Part shown: positions 24,875 to 33,929 of the stretch, one piece after another
Layout: each line of letters starts with the position of its first letter
How positions within the stretch are numbered: the first letter of the stretch is position 1
Assembly: GCA_002840685.1 (NCBI GenBank)
Contig: PHBU01000013.1
Coordinates: forward strand, 62,001-126,000
Source: Chloroflexi bacterium HGW-Chloroflexi-6
Lineage (GTDB): Bacteria > Chloroflexota > Anaerolineae > Anaerolineales > Villigracilaceae
Length of the DNA: 64,000 nucleotides
Direction of reading: 5' to 3'
Notes under the pieces: model-generated
Database searches by the model: none
Told to the model about the DNA's origin: nothing
What the model saw: the letters and a program-made list of their open reading frames with translations, nothing else
Translations under genes and position numbers: made by a program

Positions 24875-25759
24875 CTAGATCTTCATGTTTCGTTTGATGT
24901 TCAATATCTCGTCGCGGAATTCGGCGGCAGCAAGAGCAGGCCTGGCTGCGCGCGAGATACCGCGTGAGACGGGGATCAACATCCCCTTGCCATCCTTGCG
25001 CAGGCCGGCCTTGAGGGCTATTTCCAAATCGCCACCCTGGGCGCCAACCCCCGGCGAGAGAAACCACAGGCTGGGTGCAGCCGCGCGGACGCGGATCAGC
25101 GCTTCAGGTTGGGTTGCGCCAACCACGAGGCCGATGTTGTTTTTGGTGTTCCAGGCCTGGGCGAGTTGGGCAACGTGGATATACAGGGGAACGAAGGACG
25201 GAGAAGTCATGACCGAAGACGAATGACCAAGGACGGAAGAATCGGTCGTTGGTTGTTGGTCGTTGGTCACAAGCAAGTTTTGCAAATCGTCCGCCCCCGG
25301 GTTGCTGGTTTTGCAGAGCAGGAAGACGCCTTTTTCGGAGTTGCCAATGAACGGATCGATCGAATCCTTGCCAAGATACGGGCTGAGCGTAATACAGTGC
25401 GCGCCAAGGGTTTCGAAGGCAGCTTTGGCATAGGCTTCGGCCGTGGACGAAATGTCACCGCGTTTGGCATCCAGGATCACCGGGATCATTGAACCCAGGC
25501 GATCGGATTGTTCCTGGATGGCTTCGATAACCTGCTTGAGGGCTGTCCAACCCTGCGCGCCAAACTGCTCGAAGAAGGCGGCGTTAGGTTTGAAGGCCGC
25601 AGCGTAAGGCGCAGTTTGTTTAACGAGATTCAGGCTGAAGTCCAGCGCCGCTTCGGCGGTCGGGGCCGAAAGGTCAGAAACGTGTGGATCCAGTCCCACG
25701 CATAAAAGCGAAGAACAGTCATCGACACGTTTTTCAAGGAAAGAGAAAAAAGATTCCAT
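24875..25759 (-). CDS. pyrF: Orotidine 5'-phosphate decarboxylase, class 2, with internal insertion
   Basis: This 294-aa protein has LLCVGLDPH, FKPNAAFFEQFG, VILDAKRGDISSTAEAYA (catalytic Asp-Lys-Asp), LSPYLGKDSIDPF and LSPGVGAQGGD, as in the long class 2 form of OMP decarboxylase (last step of UMP synthesis). Between DLQNL and PLYIHVAQ there is an extra low-complexity stretch of about 20 residues. It is encoded by repeat-like DNA (25190-25270), and I read it as a repeat inserted in frame on a surface loop. No Shine-Dalgarno sequence is visible: the terminal repeat of the inserted GxxExxY element ends 6 nt before the ATG. Confidence 0.92.
   Translation of the reverse strand: MESFFSFLEKRVDDCSSLLCVGLDPHVSDLSAPTAEAALDFSLNLVKQTAPYAAAFKPNAAFFEQFGAQGWTALKQVIEAIQEQSDRLGSMIPVILDAKRGDISSTAEAYAKAAFETLGAHCITLSPYLGKDSIDPFIGNSEKGVFLLCKTSNPGADDLQNLLVTNDQQPTTDSSVLGHSSSVMTSPSFVPLYIHVAQLAQAWNTKNNIGLVVGATQPEALIRVRAAAPSLWFLSPGVGAQGGDLEIALKAGLRKDGKGMLIPVSRGISRAARPALAAAEFRDEILNIKRNMKI
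25190..25270. repeat. Repeat-derived in-frame insertion inside pyrF
   Basis: The plus strand has GACCGAAGACGAATGACCAA followed by the roughly complementary GGTCGTTGGTTGTTGGTCG and GTTGGTC. The structure is a low-complexity hairpin of the intergenic kind, yet here it is coding and adds residues such as NDQQPTTDSSVLGHSSS to PyrF. Confidence 0.6.
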
Positions 25760-25765
25760 AGGTAA

Positions 25766-26323
25766 AATAGAACGCGGATTTTGCGGATAGGACGGATTCT
25801 CGCGGGCTTTTTTGTAAAAACCTTAAGATTGTTCGTTCCGCGTTCTGGGGGCTCCTTTCGTAAATATTTTTCGCTTGAACTCGGCCTTGGGGCCAAAATT
25901 CAGCACTAATCCAACTTGGATGCCTGTTGCCTTAAGATAGTTTACCAATTGGGCCTCGTGGGCTTTGGCTATTTCTTCTGCAGCTTTCAATTCGATGATG
26001 ATCTTGTCATCTACAAGAATATCCGCAAAGTATTCACCAACGGCATCACCATCATAAAAAACCTGGATTGGAACTTGTTGCTTGATAATGTGTCCACGTT
26101 TTGCCAGTTCTTTCGACAGGGAATTTTCATAAACTTTTTCGAGAAAACCATACCCAAGCGTGTTGTAAACCTGATAAAACGCTTGGATGATATCAGACGT
26201 AATTTCTTCGTAAAGCATGATCTTCTCAGGCAGAAAAATAGGGTGCGGATTTTGTAGACCGAACGGATTTTCGCTTTTTTTATCTGTGCAAATCTGCTAA
26301 ATCCGTCCAATCCGCGTTCTATT
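25766..26323. mobile_element. Small element with 15-bp terminal inverted repeats carrying a GxxExxY gene
   Basis: The left end AATAGAACGCGGATT (25766-25780) and right end AATCCGCGTTCTATT (26309-26323) are perfect inverted repeats. A second shared block, GGACGGATT, lies just inside both ends. The 558-bp interval holds exactly one gene (GxxExxY) and sits between pyrB and pyrF. No transposase is encoded and no clear target duplication is visible. An extra internal copy of the right-type end (25837-25846) codes for the last residues of the gene. Confidence 0.6.
25823..26218 (-). CDS. GxxExxY family protein
   Basis: This 131-aa protein has the name-giving motif GFLEKVYENSL (about residues 24-34). 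It also has QQVPIQVFYDGDAVGEYFADI..DDKIIIELKAAE, a pattern like a PD-(D/E)xK nuclease core (Asp in YFADILVDD, Glu-x-Lys in IELKA). The family is common and often multi-copy, and its function is not established. The C-terminal tail is encoded by repeat sequence. Bounded by terminal inverted repeats inside the pyr operon, it looks like cargo of a small mobile or formerly mobile unit. Confidence 0.88.
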   Translation of the reverse strand: MLYEEITSDIIQAFYQVYNTLGYGFLEKVYENSLSKELAKRGHIIKQQVPIQVFYDGDAVGEYFADILVDDKIIIELKAAEEIAKAHEAQLVNYLKATGIQVGLVLNFGPKAEFKRKIFTKGAPRTRNEQS

Positions 26324-26327
26324 GAAT

Positions 26328-27311
<984 letters not shown>

Positions 27312-27434
27312 AATTACTCCTTCGTAAATCGTAAAAGTTGAATGAAAATCGGGAACTGGTTCTGGTGGGAACGATTCCCGCTAAATCACGTTAGTTCATC
27401 CTGCAGTTTTCTTCCAGAGCTCTTCCTGGCCTGC

Positions 27435-28487
27435 TCAGTCTTTGTGCTCATGCCGGTGATGAATATCTGGCAGATGATCATGTTCGTGCTGTTGCTCAGG
27501 GTGTTCATGATCATGGGCGTGGGTGCCAGGCTGTGAGTCATGCCCATGTTCAGAGTCCACATGATCGTGGCTGTGTTCATGAACCTGCGCACTGTGAAGG
27601 TGAAAATGCTGGTGTTTTTCATTGACGAGCAGCAACGCGCCGCCAACCATCAGGAGCGCCGCAAAGGTGAAGAAAGCTGACGGTAATTCCCCAAAAATAA
27701 AAATGGACAGGATCACCCCCGCCAACGGTGCAGTGCCATACAAAGCGCTGGTGCGCGCTGCGCCCAGCCCGCGCATGGACTGGATAAACAACATGGTGCT
27801 GAGTCCGTAGCAGACCCAACCGATCAGCAAAATGGCTAAAATTGAAAGCAAGGGCGGGAACTGGTTACCAAGAAAAACCGCCAGCAAGAGCGAAAACGTT
27901 CCGGCCAGCAAACCTTTCCAGGCCACAATCTGCAGAGGGTCTTTGCCAGAAATATTGCGAGTGAGGTTGTTGTCGACGCCCCACAGGATGCAGGCCAACA
28001 GGATTCCCAGCGCGCCCAACGATAGCCCCCAGCCGCTGGAAAAATTTACAGAAAGGAAAACGCTTGCCTGCGTAATGGAGAGAATGGCGGCCCATGCCCG
28101 CCGGCCAATCGATTCTTTGAACACAAAAAGGGCGATCAGGGTGGTTGCCACCCCTTCAAAACTCAGCAGCAACGAGGCGGTCGAGGCGGGAGTATTTTCC
28201 AGGCTGAACATCAACACGATCGGCGCAGCGACCCCGCCCGAAAGGATTGCACCTGCCAGCCACGGGAGATCCGCCCGCCTGAGGCTGGCTTCCCGCTGCG
28301 GCCCGGAACGCCCGCTTTGGATCAATTTCGTCAGCACAAGCCCTGTCCCGCTTCCAAGATATAAAAAGGCCGCCATCAACACTGGCGGCACATCGCCGAG
28401 CAGCAGCTTGGAAAGCGGCGCGCTGGCCCCAAAGAACACGGCGGCCAGTAAAGCTTGCAGAAGAAAGGGGATGCTCGCGGATTTCAT
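27435..28487 (-). CDS. EamA/DMT-type transporter with long His-rich tail
   Basis: This 350-aa protein has ten hydrophobic segments of the EamA (drug/metabolite transporter) fold up to about residue 285. The last 65 residues are extremely rich in His, Asp and Glu (for example HSHDHVDSEHGHDS and EHEHPEQQHEHDH-like runs). Such tails bind divalent metals such as Zn, Ni or Co, so the protein may export or sense metal or a metal complex. The tail is unusual for EamA. It overlaps the upstream hydrolase by ATGA. Confidence 0.85.
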   Translation of the reverse strand: MKSASIPFLLQALLAAVFFGASAPLSKLLLGDVPPVLMAAFLYLGSGTGLVLTKLIQSGRSGPQREASLRRADLPWLAGAILSGGVAAPIVLMFSLENTPASTASLLLSFEGVATTLIALFVFKESIGRRAWAAILSITQASVFLSVNFSSGWGLSLGALGILLACILWGVDNNLTRNISGKDPLQIVAWKGLLAGTFSLLLAVFLGNQFPPLLSILAILLIGWVCYGLSTMLFIQSMRGLGAARTSALYGTAPLAGVILSIFIFGELPSAFFTFAALLMVGGALLLVNEKHQHFHLHSAQVHEHSHDHVDSEHGHDSQPGTHAHDHEHPEQQHEHDHLPDIHHRHEHKD

Positions 28488-29392
28488 TTTGCTGGTTTTT
28501 CAAATCGATCCTGCACAAATTGTGCAATTTCATCAAACGCTGCGCGGCTTTCGGGGGTCAAGTCGGCCAGGGCGTGCCAGACATGCCACATCCCATCCCA
28601 GACACGCAGTTCCACAGTCACTCCGTCTGCCCGGGCTTTTTCAGCCAACAGACGGGCATCATCCAGCAAGATCTCATCACTGCCAACCTGGATCAACATC
28701 GGGGGAAAGCCATGAAAATCTGCGTAAACCGGAGAGATAAGCGGGTTGGACGGGCTTTGTGTGCCAGTATAGAAAATACTCCACTCGCGTAACTCATCGG
28801 TTCGCAACAAAACTTCAGCCTGAACCCGGGTAATGTGGGATTGGCCGGTAAAGGTCAGATTGGTCCAGGGGGAGATACAGACCACTGTAGCCGGGAGCGG
28901 CACATTAGCGCTTCGCAGCGCCAGAACGGTCGCGACGCCCAGTCCGCCACCCGCAGAATCCCCGGAAATAACGATATTTTCCGGCTGATATCCCTCGGCC
29001 AGCAGCCAGCGATAGGCTTTTTGGGCATCTTCAAGCGCAGCCGGAAAAGGATGTTCGGGCGCAAGCCGGTATTCGGGCAAGAGAACCTTCAGGCCGGTGC
29101 GCTGCGCCAGCGAACTGCACATCATCTGATAGGCATCGATACTGCCGAGAACATATCCACCGCCATGCAGGTGCAGGATGACTTTTTCCCGGTCTGCATT
29201 TTCCGAGCAAACCCAGGCCGCCGGGGTGCCGTCGAGATCAATCCGTTCGACTTTCACACCGCGCGGAATCCGACCCATGAATCTGGCATTTTCAGACTCG
29301 CGTTTGCGGCTCCCCGCAAGCGATAAAATCTGTCCTTTGAAGATTTTCTTCAAGAATAAACGCCAAAAACGTGCTTCTAAACTCAGAGACAT
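28484..29392 (-). CDS. Alpha/beta hydrolase, hormone-sensitive lipase type
   Basis: This 302-aa protein has HLHGGGYVLGS (oxyanion hole), VISGDSAGGGLG (nucleophile Ser), then Asp in QVGSDEILLDDA and His in WDGMWHVWHAL. This gives a full esterase triad of the HSL family. The substrate is probably a short ester. It is co-transcribed with the His-tailed transporter (ATGA overlap), a pairing for which I know no explanation. Confidence 0.92.
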   Translation of the reverse strand: MSLSLEARFWRLFLKKIFKGQILSLAGSRKRESENARFMGRIPRGVKVERIDLDGTPAAWVCSENADREKVILHLHGGGYVLGSIDAYQMMCSSLAQRTGLKVLLPEYRLAPEHPFPAALEDAQKAYRWLLAEGYQPENIVISGDSAGGGLGVATVLALRSANVPLPATVVCISPWTNLTFTGQSHITRVQAEVLLRTDELREWSIFYTGTQSPSNPLISPVYADFHGFPPMLIQVGSDEILLDDARLLAEKARADGVTVELRVWDGMWHVWHALADLTPESRAAFDEIAQFVQDRFEKPAK

Positions 29393-29486
29393 TCAGTCCT
29401 TACATCTTTCCATCGTACGGCTCAATTGAAATTTTGTCACATTTGGGTATTTCACATTCATGATCGCGCCCATTCATAAAAACTTC

Positions 29487-29512
29487 CGAAGCCTTAAGAC
29501 TTCGGAAGCGCT
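29487..29512. repeat. Short palindrome in the hydrolase-T-box gap
   Basis: CTTCCGAAG and CTTCGGAAG, each self-complementary and complementary to one another, lie 8 nt apart. It could be a terminator for transcripts from the right or a cruciform. No T-run is present. Confidence 0.35.
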
Positions 29513-29639
29513 GAACTTCAAATCACCGCATGACGGCTTGAACCAGGTGGATATGGCGAAAGAGATATTTCACAGGTTTGTTCCTTAGGGCTGGACTGAT
29601 TATACCCTTTCCGCGTGCTTTAGAGCAAACCAGACTCGC

Positions 29640-30016
29640 TTCGAGCTGGCCGAAATGCCAGCCTTGACACTTGCCCGAATCTGACGATAATTGTTGTTAA
29701 CAGGCGAGCTTTTCCAATGGCACCGACCGAGGAAAGTAGGTTGGCAAGAGTTGACAGAGAAACGCAGGCGTTCCGGCTGAAATCTGCGCCCAACGAAACC
29801 CAACTGAAGTTCCCTCGCGAGCCGCTCAGGTCAACGCAGGTGTAAGGGCACAATTGTGTCCCAACGCCAACAAGTAGTTTGAGCCGCAGTCCCAGCGTTA
29901 ACGGGGAAGGGAATAGGAATGAAGAATTCCTGCTCCTATAAGTGACCGCTTCGGCGGTAATTTGGGTGGTACCGCGAGACATCCCCTCTCGCCCCAATGT
30001 GGGCGGGAGGTTTTTT
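29640..30016 (+). promoter_or_regulatory. T-box riboswitch, tRNA-Phe sensing
   Basis: The conserved T-box sequence GGGTGGTACCGCGAG lies at 29964-29978. A terminator follows (29985-29994 with 30001-30010, then T6). In Stem I, CGAGG (29728-29732) pairs with CCTCG (29813-29817). The AGTA motif (29735-29738) faces TGAAGTTC (29805-29812), and GTTGG/CCAAC closes the inner side. The TTC there (29810-29812) is the likely specifier for Phe, matching pheS downstream. Uncharged tRNA-Phe should stabilise the antiterminator and allow pheST transcription. The exact 5' end is not determined. Confidence 0.88.
29985..30016 (+). terminator. T-box regulated terminator
   Basis: A 10-bp stem with one G-T pair is followed by TTTTTTG, immediately upstream of pheS. 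Confidence 0.85.
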
Positions 30017-30076
30017 GTTTTGTAATGGCGTAGGGGCGCAGCAATGCTGCGCCCCCACAAAACACACGGAGGCACT

Positions 30077-31138
30077 ATGCTCGAAAAACTTGCACAGATC
30101 GAAAAAGAAGCGCTCGAAACACTGGCCGCGGTCGAGGACGAGGCTGCTCTCGAAACCTGGCGCATCGCCAATATCGGCCGCTCCTCACCGGTGATGACCG
30201 TCTTTAGCCAGATGGGCGGCCTGTCGAAGGAGGAGCGCCCGCTGGTTGGACAACGCGCCAACCAGGTCAAACTGGCGGTTGAATCCGCTTTTGCCGAAAA
30301 AGCTGCTGCGATCAAAGAAGCCGCCCTGCAAAAATCGCTTGCCAGCGAAAAACTGGATGTGACCCTGCCCGGCCGCGGCTTCCACCACGGGCGCCTGCAC
30401 CCTGCCAGCCAGAACCTGCGACGGGTGCTCGCCATCCTGGCCGAGATGGGATTCCAGGTCTATACCTCGCGCGATGTTGAAAGCGATGAATACAACTTCC
30501 AGTTGCTCAACATCCCGCCCTATCATCCGGCCCGCGAAATGCAGGATACTTTCTACATCGACACCGGCGCAACCGACGAGGCCGAAAAACAGGTGCTGCG
30601 CACGCACACCTCCCCCGGCCAGATCCGGGCGATGAAGCAGTTCTCCGCGGAAAACCCGCAAAACCCGCCTTCGATCCGCATCGCTCTGCCCGGCATGTGC
30701 TACCGTTTCGAGCAGATCACCGCCCGCTCGGAAGTGCAGTTCAACCAGGTTGAGGGACTGGTGGTGGGCGAAAACATCACCTTCGCCGACCTGAAAGGGA
30801 CGCTGGCCGAATTCGCCCGGCGCATGTTCGGGCGCGAGGCCAAGACCCGTTTCCGCGCCTCGTACTTCCCTTTCACCGAACCGAGCGCCGAAATGGATGT
30901 GGAATGCTTCGTCTGCGGCGGCAAAGGCTGCCAGGTCTGCAAGAAATCAGGCTGGCTCGAAATTCTGGGCTGCGGCATGGTGCATCCGATCGTTTTGCAG
31001 AATGGCGGCTATGACCCCAAACGTTATACCGGGTTTGCCTTCGGCATGGGCCCGGAACGCCAACTGATGCTGCGCCACAAGATCAACGACATCCGCTACT
31101 TCTGGGGCAACGATATTCGTTTCCTGGAGCAGTTCTAA
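30077..31138 (+). CDS. pheS: Phenylalanyl-tRNA synthetase alpha subunit
   Basis: This 353-aa protein starts at ATG 30077, preceded by ACGGAGG. Class II motifs are LPGRGFHHGRLHPASQNLRR, MQDTFYID, LRTHTSPGQIRAM, CYRFEQITARSEVQFNQVEG, a FRASYFPFTEPSAEMDV motif 2/3 region and FAFGMGPERQLML. A CxxC..CxxC cluster (CFVCGGKGCQVCKKSGW) is present. It charges tRNA-Phe as an alpha2beta2 enzyme with PheT. It is controlled by the T-box leader and separated from pheT by a hairpin repeat. Confidence 0.97.
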   Translation: MLEKLAQIEKEALETLAAVEDEAALETWRIANIGRSSPVMTVFSQMGGLSKEERPLVGQRANQVKLAVESAFAEKAAAIKEAALQKSLASEKLDVTLPGRGFHHGRLHPASQNLRRVLAILAEMGFQVYTSRDVESDEYNFQLLNIPPYHPAREMQDTFYIDTGATDEAEKQVLRTHTSPGQIRAMKQFSAENPQNPPSIRIALPGMCYRFEQITARSEVQFNQVEGLVVGENITFADLKGTLAEFARRMFGREAKTRFRASYFPFTEPSAEMDVECFVCGGKGCQVCKKSGWLEILGCGMVHPIVLQNGGYDPKRYTGFAFGMGPERQLMLRHKINDIRYFWGNDIRFLEQF

Positions 31139-31144
31139 AAAGCG

Positions 31145-31200
31145 GCCACAGAGCCGCTGAGACACAGAGATTTTTGCGTTCTTCTCTGTGACCCTGTGGC
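31145..31200. repeat. CCACAGAG/CTGTGGC hairpin repeat between pheS and pheT
   Basis: GCCACAGAGCCGCTGAGACA at the left and CTCTGTGACCCTGTGGC at the right form an imperfect stem. It is the same type as the copy in the pyrF-pyrE gap. Confidence 0.6.
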
Positions 31201-31221
31201 AAACAAGCAGGAGAAAACTTT

Positions 31222-33771
31222 ATGAGACTACCAATTTCATGGATTAATGAATTTGTTGACCTGAGCGGACTGGAAGTCATCGAAATTGCCCGTTTGCTGA
31301 CCCTGGCCGGGTTGGAAATCGATGATATCCGCTTCGCCGGGTTATCCCTGCCCACAAGCGATGACCACGGCTTCAAGGTCAACGGCATCGCCTGGGACAA
31401 GGAAAAAATCGTCGTGGCCGAGATCCGCGAGGTGGGCTCACACCCCAACGCCGACCGCCTGACCCTGTGCGAGCTTTTCGATGGCGAAATCGTGCATACC
31501 GTGCTGACCGGCGCACCCAACCTGTACCCGTTCAAGGGTCTGGGCAAGCTTGAAAAACCCATCAAGGTCGCCTACGCCAAGGAAGGCGCCACCATATACG
31601 ATGGCCATGCCGAAGGCCTGGCGCTGACCACCCTCAAACGCGCCAAAATCCGCGGTGTCGAATCCTACTCGATGGTCTGTTCCGAAAAGGAACTGGGCAT
31701 CAGCGAAGAACACGAGGGTGTGATCTTCCTGGACGATGACGCCGTTGCCGGAACCCCGCTCATCGATTACATGGGCGATGCGGTGCTGGAGATCAGCATC
31801 CTGCCCAACAACGCCCGCAACACCTCCGTGCTGGGGATCGCCCGCGAACTGGCGGCGCTGACCGGCCGAACGTTGAAAAAACCAAATTACGAGATTCAAG
31901 CCTCGGGTGAGCCGGTCGAGGGCAAAGTCAAGATCGAGATCGCCAACCCCGAACTCAATCCGCGCTTCACGCTCGGCTTGATCCGGAATGTCGAGATCAA
32001 ACCCAGCCCATACTGGGTGCAGAAACGCCTGCGCCTGTGCGGCATGCGCCCGATCAGCAACATCGTCGATGCGACCAACTACACCATGCTTGAACTCGGC
32101 GAGCCGCTGCATGCCTTCGATTACGATGTGCTTGCAGCACGGGCTGGCGGCAAGCCGGTGATCATCTCCACCCGCGTCGCCAAACCCGGCGAAAAGCTGA
32201 CCACGCTCGACAACGTTGAGCGCGCTCTGAGCGAAACCAACGTTCTGGTCTGCGACTCGGCAGGCGCGCTCTCGCTGGCAGGCGTGATGGGCGGCCAGGA
32301 AAGCGAAATTTCAGATAAAACTGTCAATATTTTGCTCGAGGCCGCGGCCTGGAACTTCATCAATATTCGCAAGACCGCCAACCAGCATAATCTGCCCTCG
32401 GAAGCATCCTACCGCTTCTCGCGCGGTGTGCACCCCGGGCTGGCGCTGGAGGGTCTCAAACGCTGTTTATACTGGATGGCGCAGTGGAGCGGCGGACAGG
32501 TGGCCCCCGGCATTGTGGACGAATACCCGCTTCCGCCTCACGACCCGACAGTTGAGATCCGCGAAAGTGACATTCGTCGCGCCCTGGGCATCGAAATCCC
32601 GCTAGCTGAAGTCAAAGCTCTGCTCGAGCGGCTGGAATTCACCTGCAAATTCGCGTCTGATGATTGTTTGCTAGTGACTGCCCCGCCCATCCGCATGGAT
32701 ATTGGCGAAGGCGTTGTGGGTCTGGCCGATGTCATGGAAGAAGTCGCCCGCCTGTATGGCTTCGACCGCATCCCCGAAACACGCATGGCAGACCCGCTCC
32801 CGCCTCAGCGCGGCAACCCGGCCCTCGAGGCGGAAGAGCACATTCGCGATACGATGGTCGCCCTCGGTTTGCAAGAGATCATCACTCATCGCATGACCGC
32901 GCCCGAGATCGAAAGCCGCCTGCTGCCGCCCGGCAGCGAGTCGAGTATCGAATATGTCAAACTCGCCAACGCTATCGCCCCCGAAAAGCGCGTTTTGCGC
33001 CGCTCCCTGCTCAGCTCGGTGTTGAACGTGGTCGAGCGCAATGCCCGCCTGCGTGAAAGCCTGGCCATGTTCGAACTCGGATCAGTCTACATCCCGAACG
33101 GGAAAGGTTTGCCGCTCGAACCACGCCGGCTGGCCTTCGCTATCACCGGCCGCCGCTACGAAAGCGCCTGGGATACAAAACTTGGCGTCAAGCTGGATTT
33201 CTACGATTTAAAGGGTGTGATCGAAGCCCTGATGGACGCCCTGCACCTGGATGTGAGCTACGTCCCGGCGGAGCACCCTTCCTTCCACCCCGGGAAATGC
33301 GCCGCCGTTGTCTTGGGCGCTTCTACTCCTTCGACTTCGCCCAAGACGAGCCTGGGTGTTTTCGGCGAACTGCACCCGCAGGTTCAGGAAAACTTCGACT
33401 TTGTCTCCCCCGTCCTGGCCGCCGATTTCGACCTGGACGCAATGCTGGCTGCCGTTCCGGCTGGCTACCCGATCCGCCCGGTCAGCGAGTTCCCGCCCGT
33501 GCTGGAAGATATCGCCGTCATCGTCGATGAAGCGCTGCCCGCTGACAAGGTTGAGGCCCTCATCCGCCAGACCGGCGGCAAAATGCTCGAAAGTGTCCAT
33601 CTCTTCGATGTTTTCCGCAGCGAGCAGATTGGCGAAGGCAAGAAAAGCCTGGCCTACGCCATGACCTACCGCTCCTCCGAAGGGACGCTGACCGACAAGG
33701 ATGCGACCGGCATCCGCACCCGCATCATCAAACGCCTCGAAAACGAGTTGGGCGCAAAACTGAGAAGCTAA
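31222..33771 (+). CDS. pheT: Phenylalanyl-tRNA synthetase beta subunit
   Basis: This 849-aa protein has an N-terminal tRNA-binding OB domain (VVAEIREVGSHPNADRL). The B3/4 editing domain follows (about 210-390, with NVLVCDSAGALSLAGVMGG), then B5 (about 405-480), the catalytic-like core (LYGFDRIPETR) and a C-terminal anticodon-binding fold. A Thr/Ser/Pro-rich loop of about 12 residues (near 700-711, ASTPSTSPKTS) is encoded by repeat-like DNA. It interrupts the segment that normally reads straight into GVFGELHP. Otherwise it is full length and intact. Confidence 0.96.
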   Translation: MRLPISWINEFVDLSGLEVIEIARLLTLAGLEIDDIRFAGLSLPTSDDHGFKVNGIAWDKEKIVVAEIREVGSHPNADRLTLCELFDGEIVHTVLTGAPNLYPFKGLGKLEKPIKVAYAKEGATIYDGHAEGLALTTLKRAKIRGVESYSMVCSEKELGISEEHEGVIFLDDDAVAGTPLIDYMGDAVLEISILPNNARNTSVLGIARELAALTGRTLKKPNYEIQASGEPVEGKVKIEIANPELNPRFTLGLIRNVEIKPSPYWVQKRLRLCGMRPISNIVDATNYTMLELGEPLHAFDYDVLAARAGGKPVIISTRVAKPGEKLTTLDNVERALSETNVLVCDSAGALSLAGVMGGQESEISDKTVNILLEAAAWNFINIRKTANQHNLPSEASYRFSRGVHPGLALEGLKRCLYWMAQWSGGQVAPGIVDEYPLPPHDPTVEIRESDIRRALGIEIPLAEVKALLERLEFTCKFASDDCLLVTAPPIRMDIGEGVVGLADVMEEVARLYGFDRIPETRMADPLPPQRGNPALEAEEHIRDTMVALGLQEIITHRMTAPEIESRLLPPGSESSIEYVKLANAIAPEKRVLRRSLLSSVLNVVERNARLRESLAMFELGSVYIPNGKGLPLEPRRLAFAITGRRYESAWDTKLGVKLDFYDLKGVIEALMDALHLDVSYVPAEHPSFHPGKCAAVVLGASTPSTSPKTSLGVFGELHPQVQENFDFVSPVLAADFDLDAMLAAVPAGYPIRPVSEFPPVLEDIAVIVDEALPADKVEALIRQTGGKMLESVHLFDVFRSEQIGEGKKSLAYAMTYRSSEGTLTDKDATGIRTRIIKRLENELGAKLRS
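33321..33352. repeat. Repeat-like in-frame insertion inside pheT
   Basis: The stretch CTTCGACTTCGCCCAAGACG resembles the intergenic CTTCGACTGGCTCAGGGCAA at about 1298-1317. It adds about ten Ser/Thr/Pro/Lys residues to a PheT loop without breaking the frame. Confidence 0.4.
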
Positions 33772-33789
33772 GTTTGCAGGCAACAAAAA

Positions 33790-33818
33790 AACTGCCAGGC
33801 AATTTGCTGGCAGTTTTT
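33790..33818. terminator. Terminator between pheT and the phosphatase gene
   Basis: ACTGCCAG (33791-33798) pairs with CTGGCAGT (33807-33814). T5 follows on the plus strand and an A-run precedes, so it can serve both directions. Confidence 0.85.
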
Positions 33819-33853
33819 GATTCGGAGCTTGAATTAGCCGTTCAGTTCTTGTA

Positions 33854-33929
33854 CTGGAACTTTCCGATTTTGTAGGGTGAAAACGGCGAATTTCAGCCGT
33901 TTTCACCCTACATCTTTATGAAGTTCCAG
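33854..33929. repeat. Nested cruciform with 17-bp perfect inner arms
   Basis: Inner arms TGTAGGGTGAAAACGGC (33871-33887) and its exact complement (33896-33912) are separated by 8 nt. Outer arms CTGGAACTT (33854-33862) and AAGTTCCAG (33921-33929) are also complementary. The outer right arm lies inside the last codons of the phosphatase gene. The TGTAGG ends recall the palindrome at 1924-1982. Confidence 0.75.

Noticed and set aside
29620-30435. Long minus-strand open frame opposite the T-box and pheS start
   Set aside because: It is antisense to a clear T-box riboswitch and pheS, has low-complexity Arg/Ser-rich residues and no ribosome binding site.
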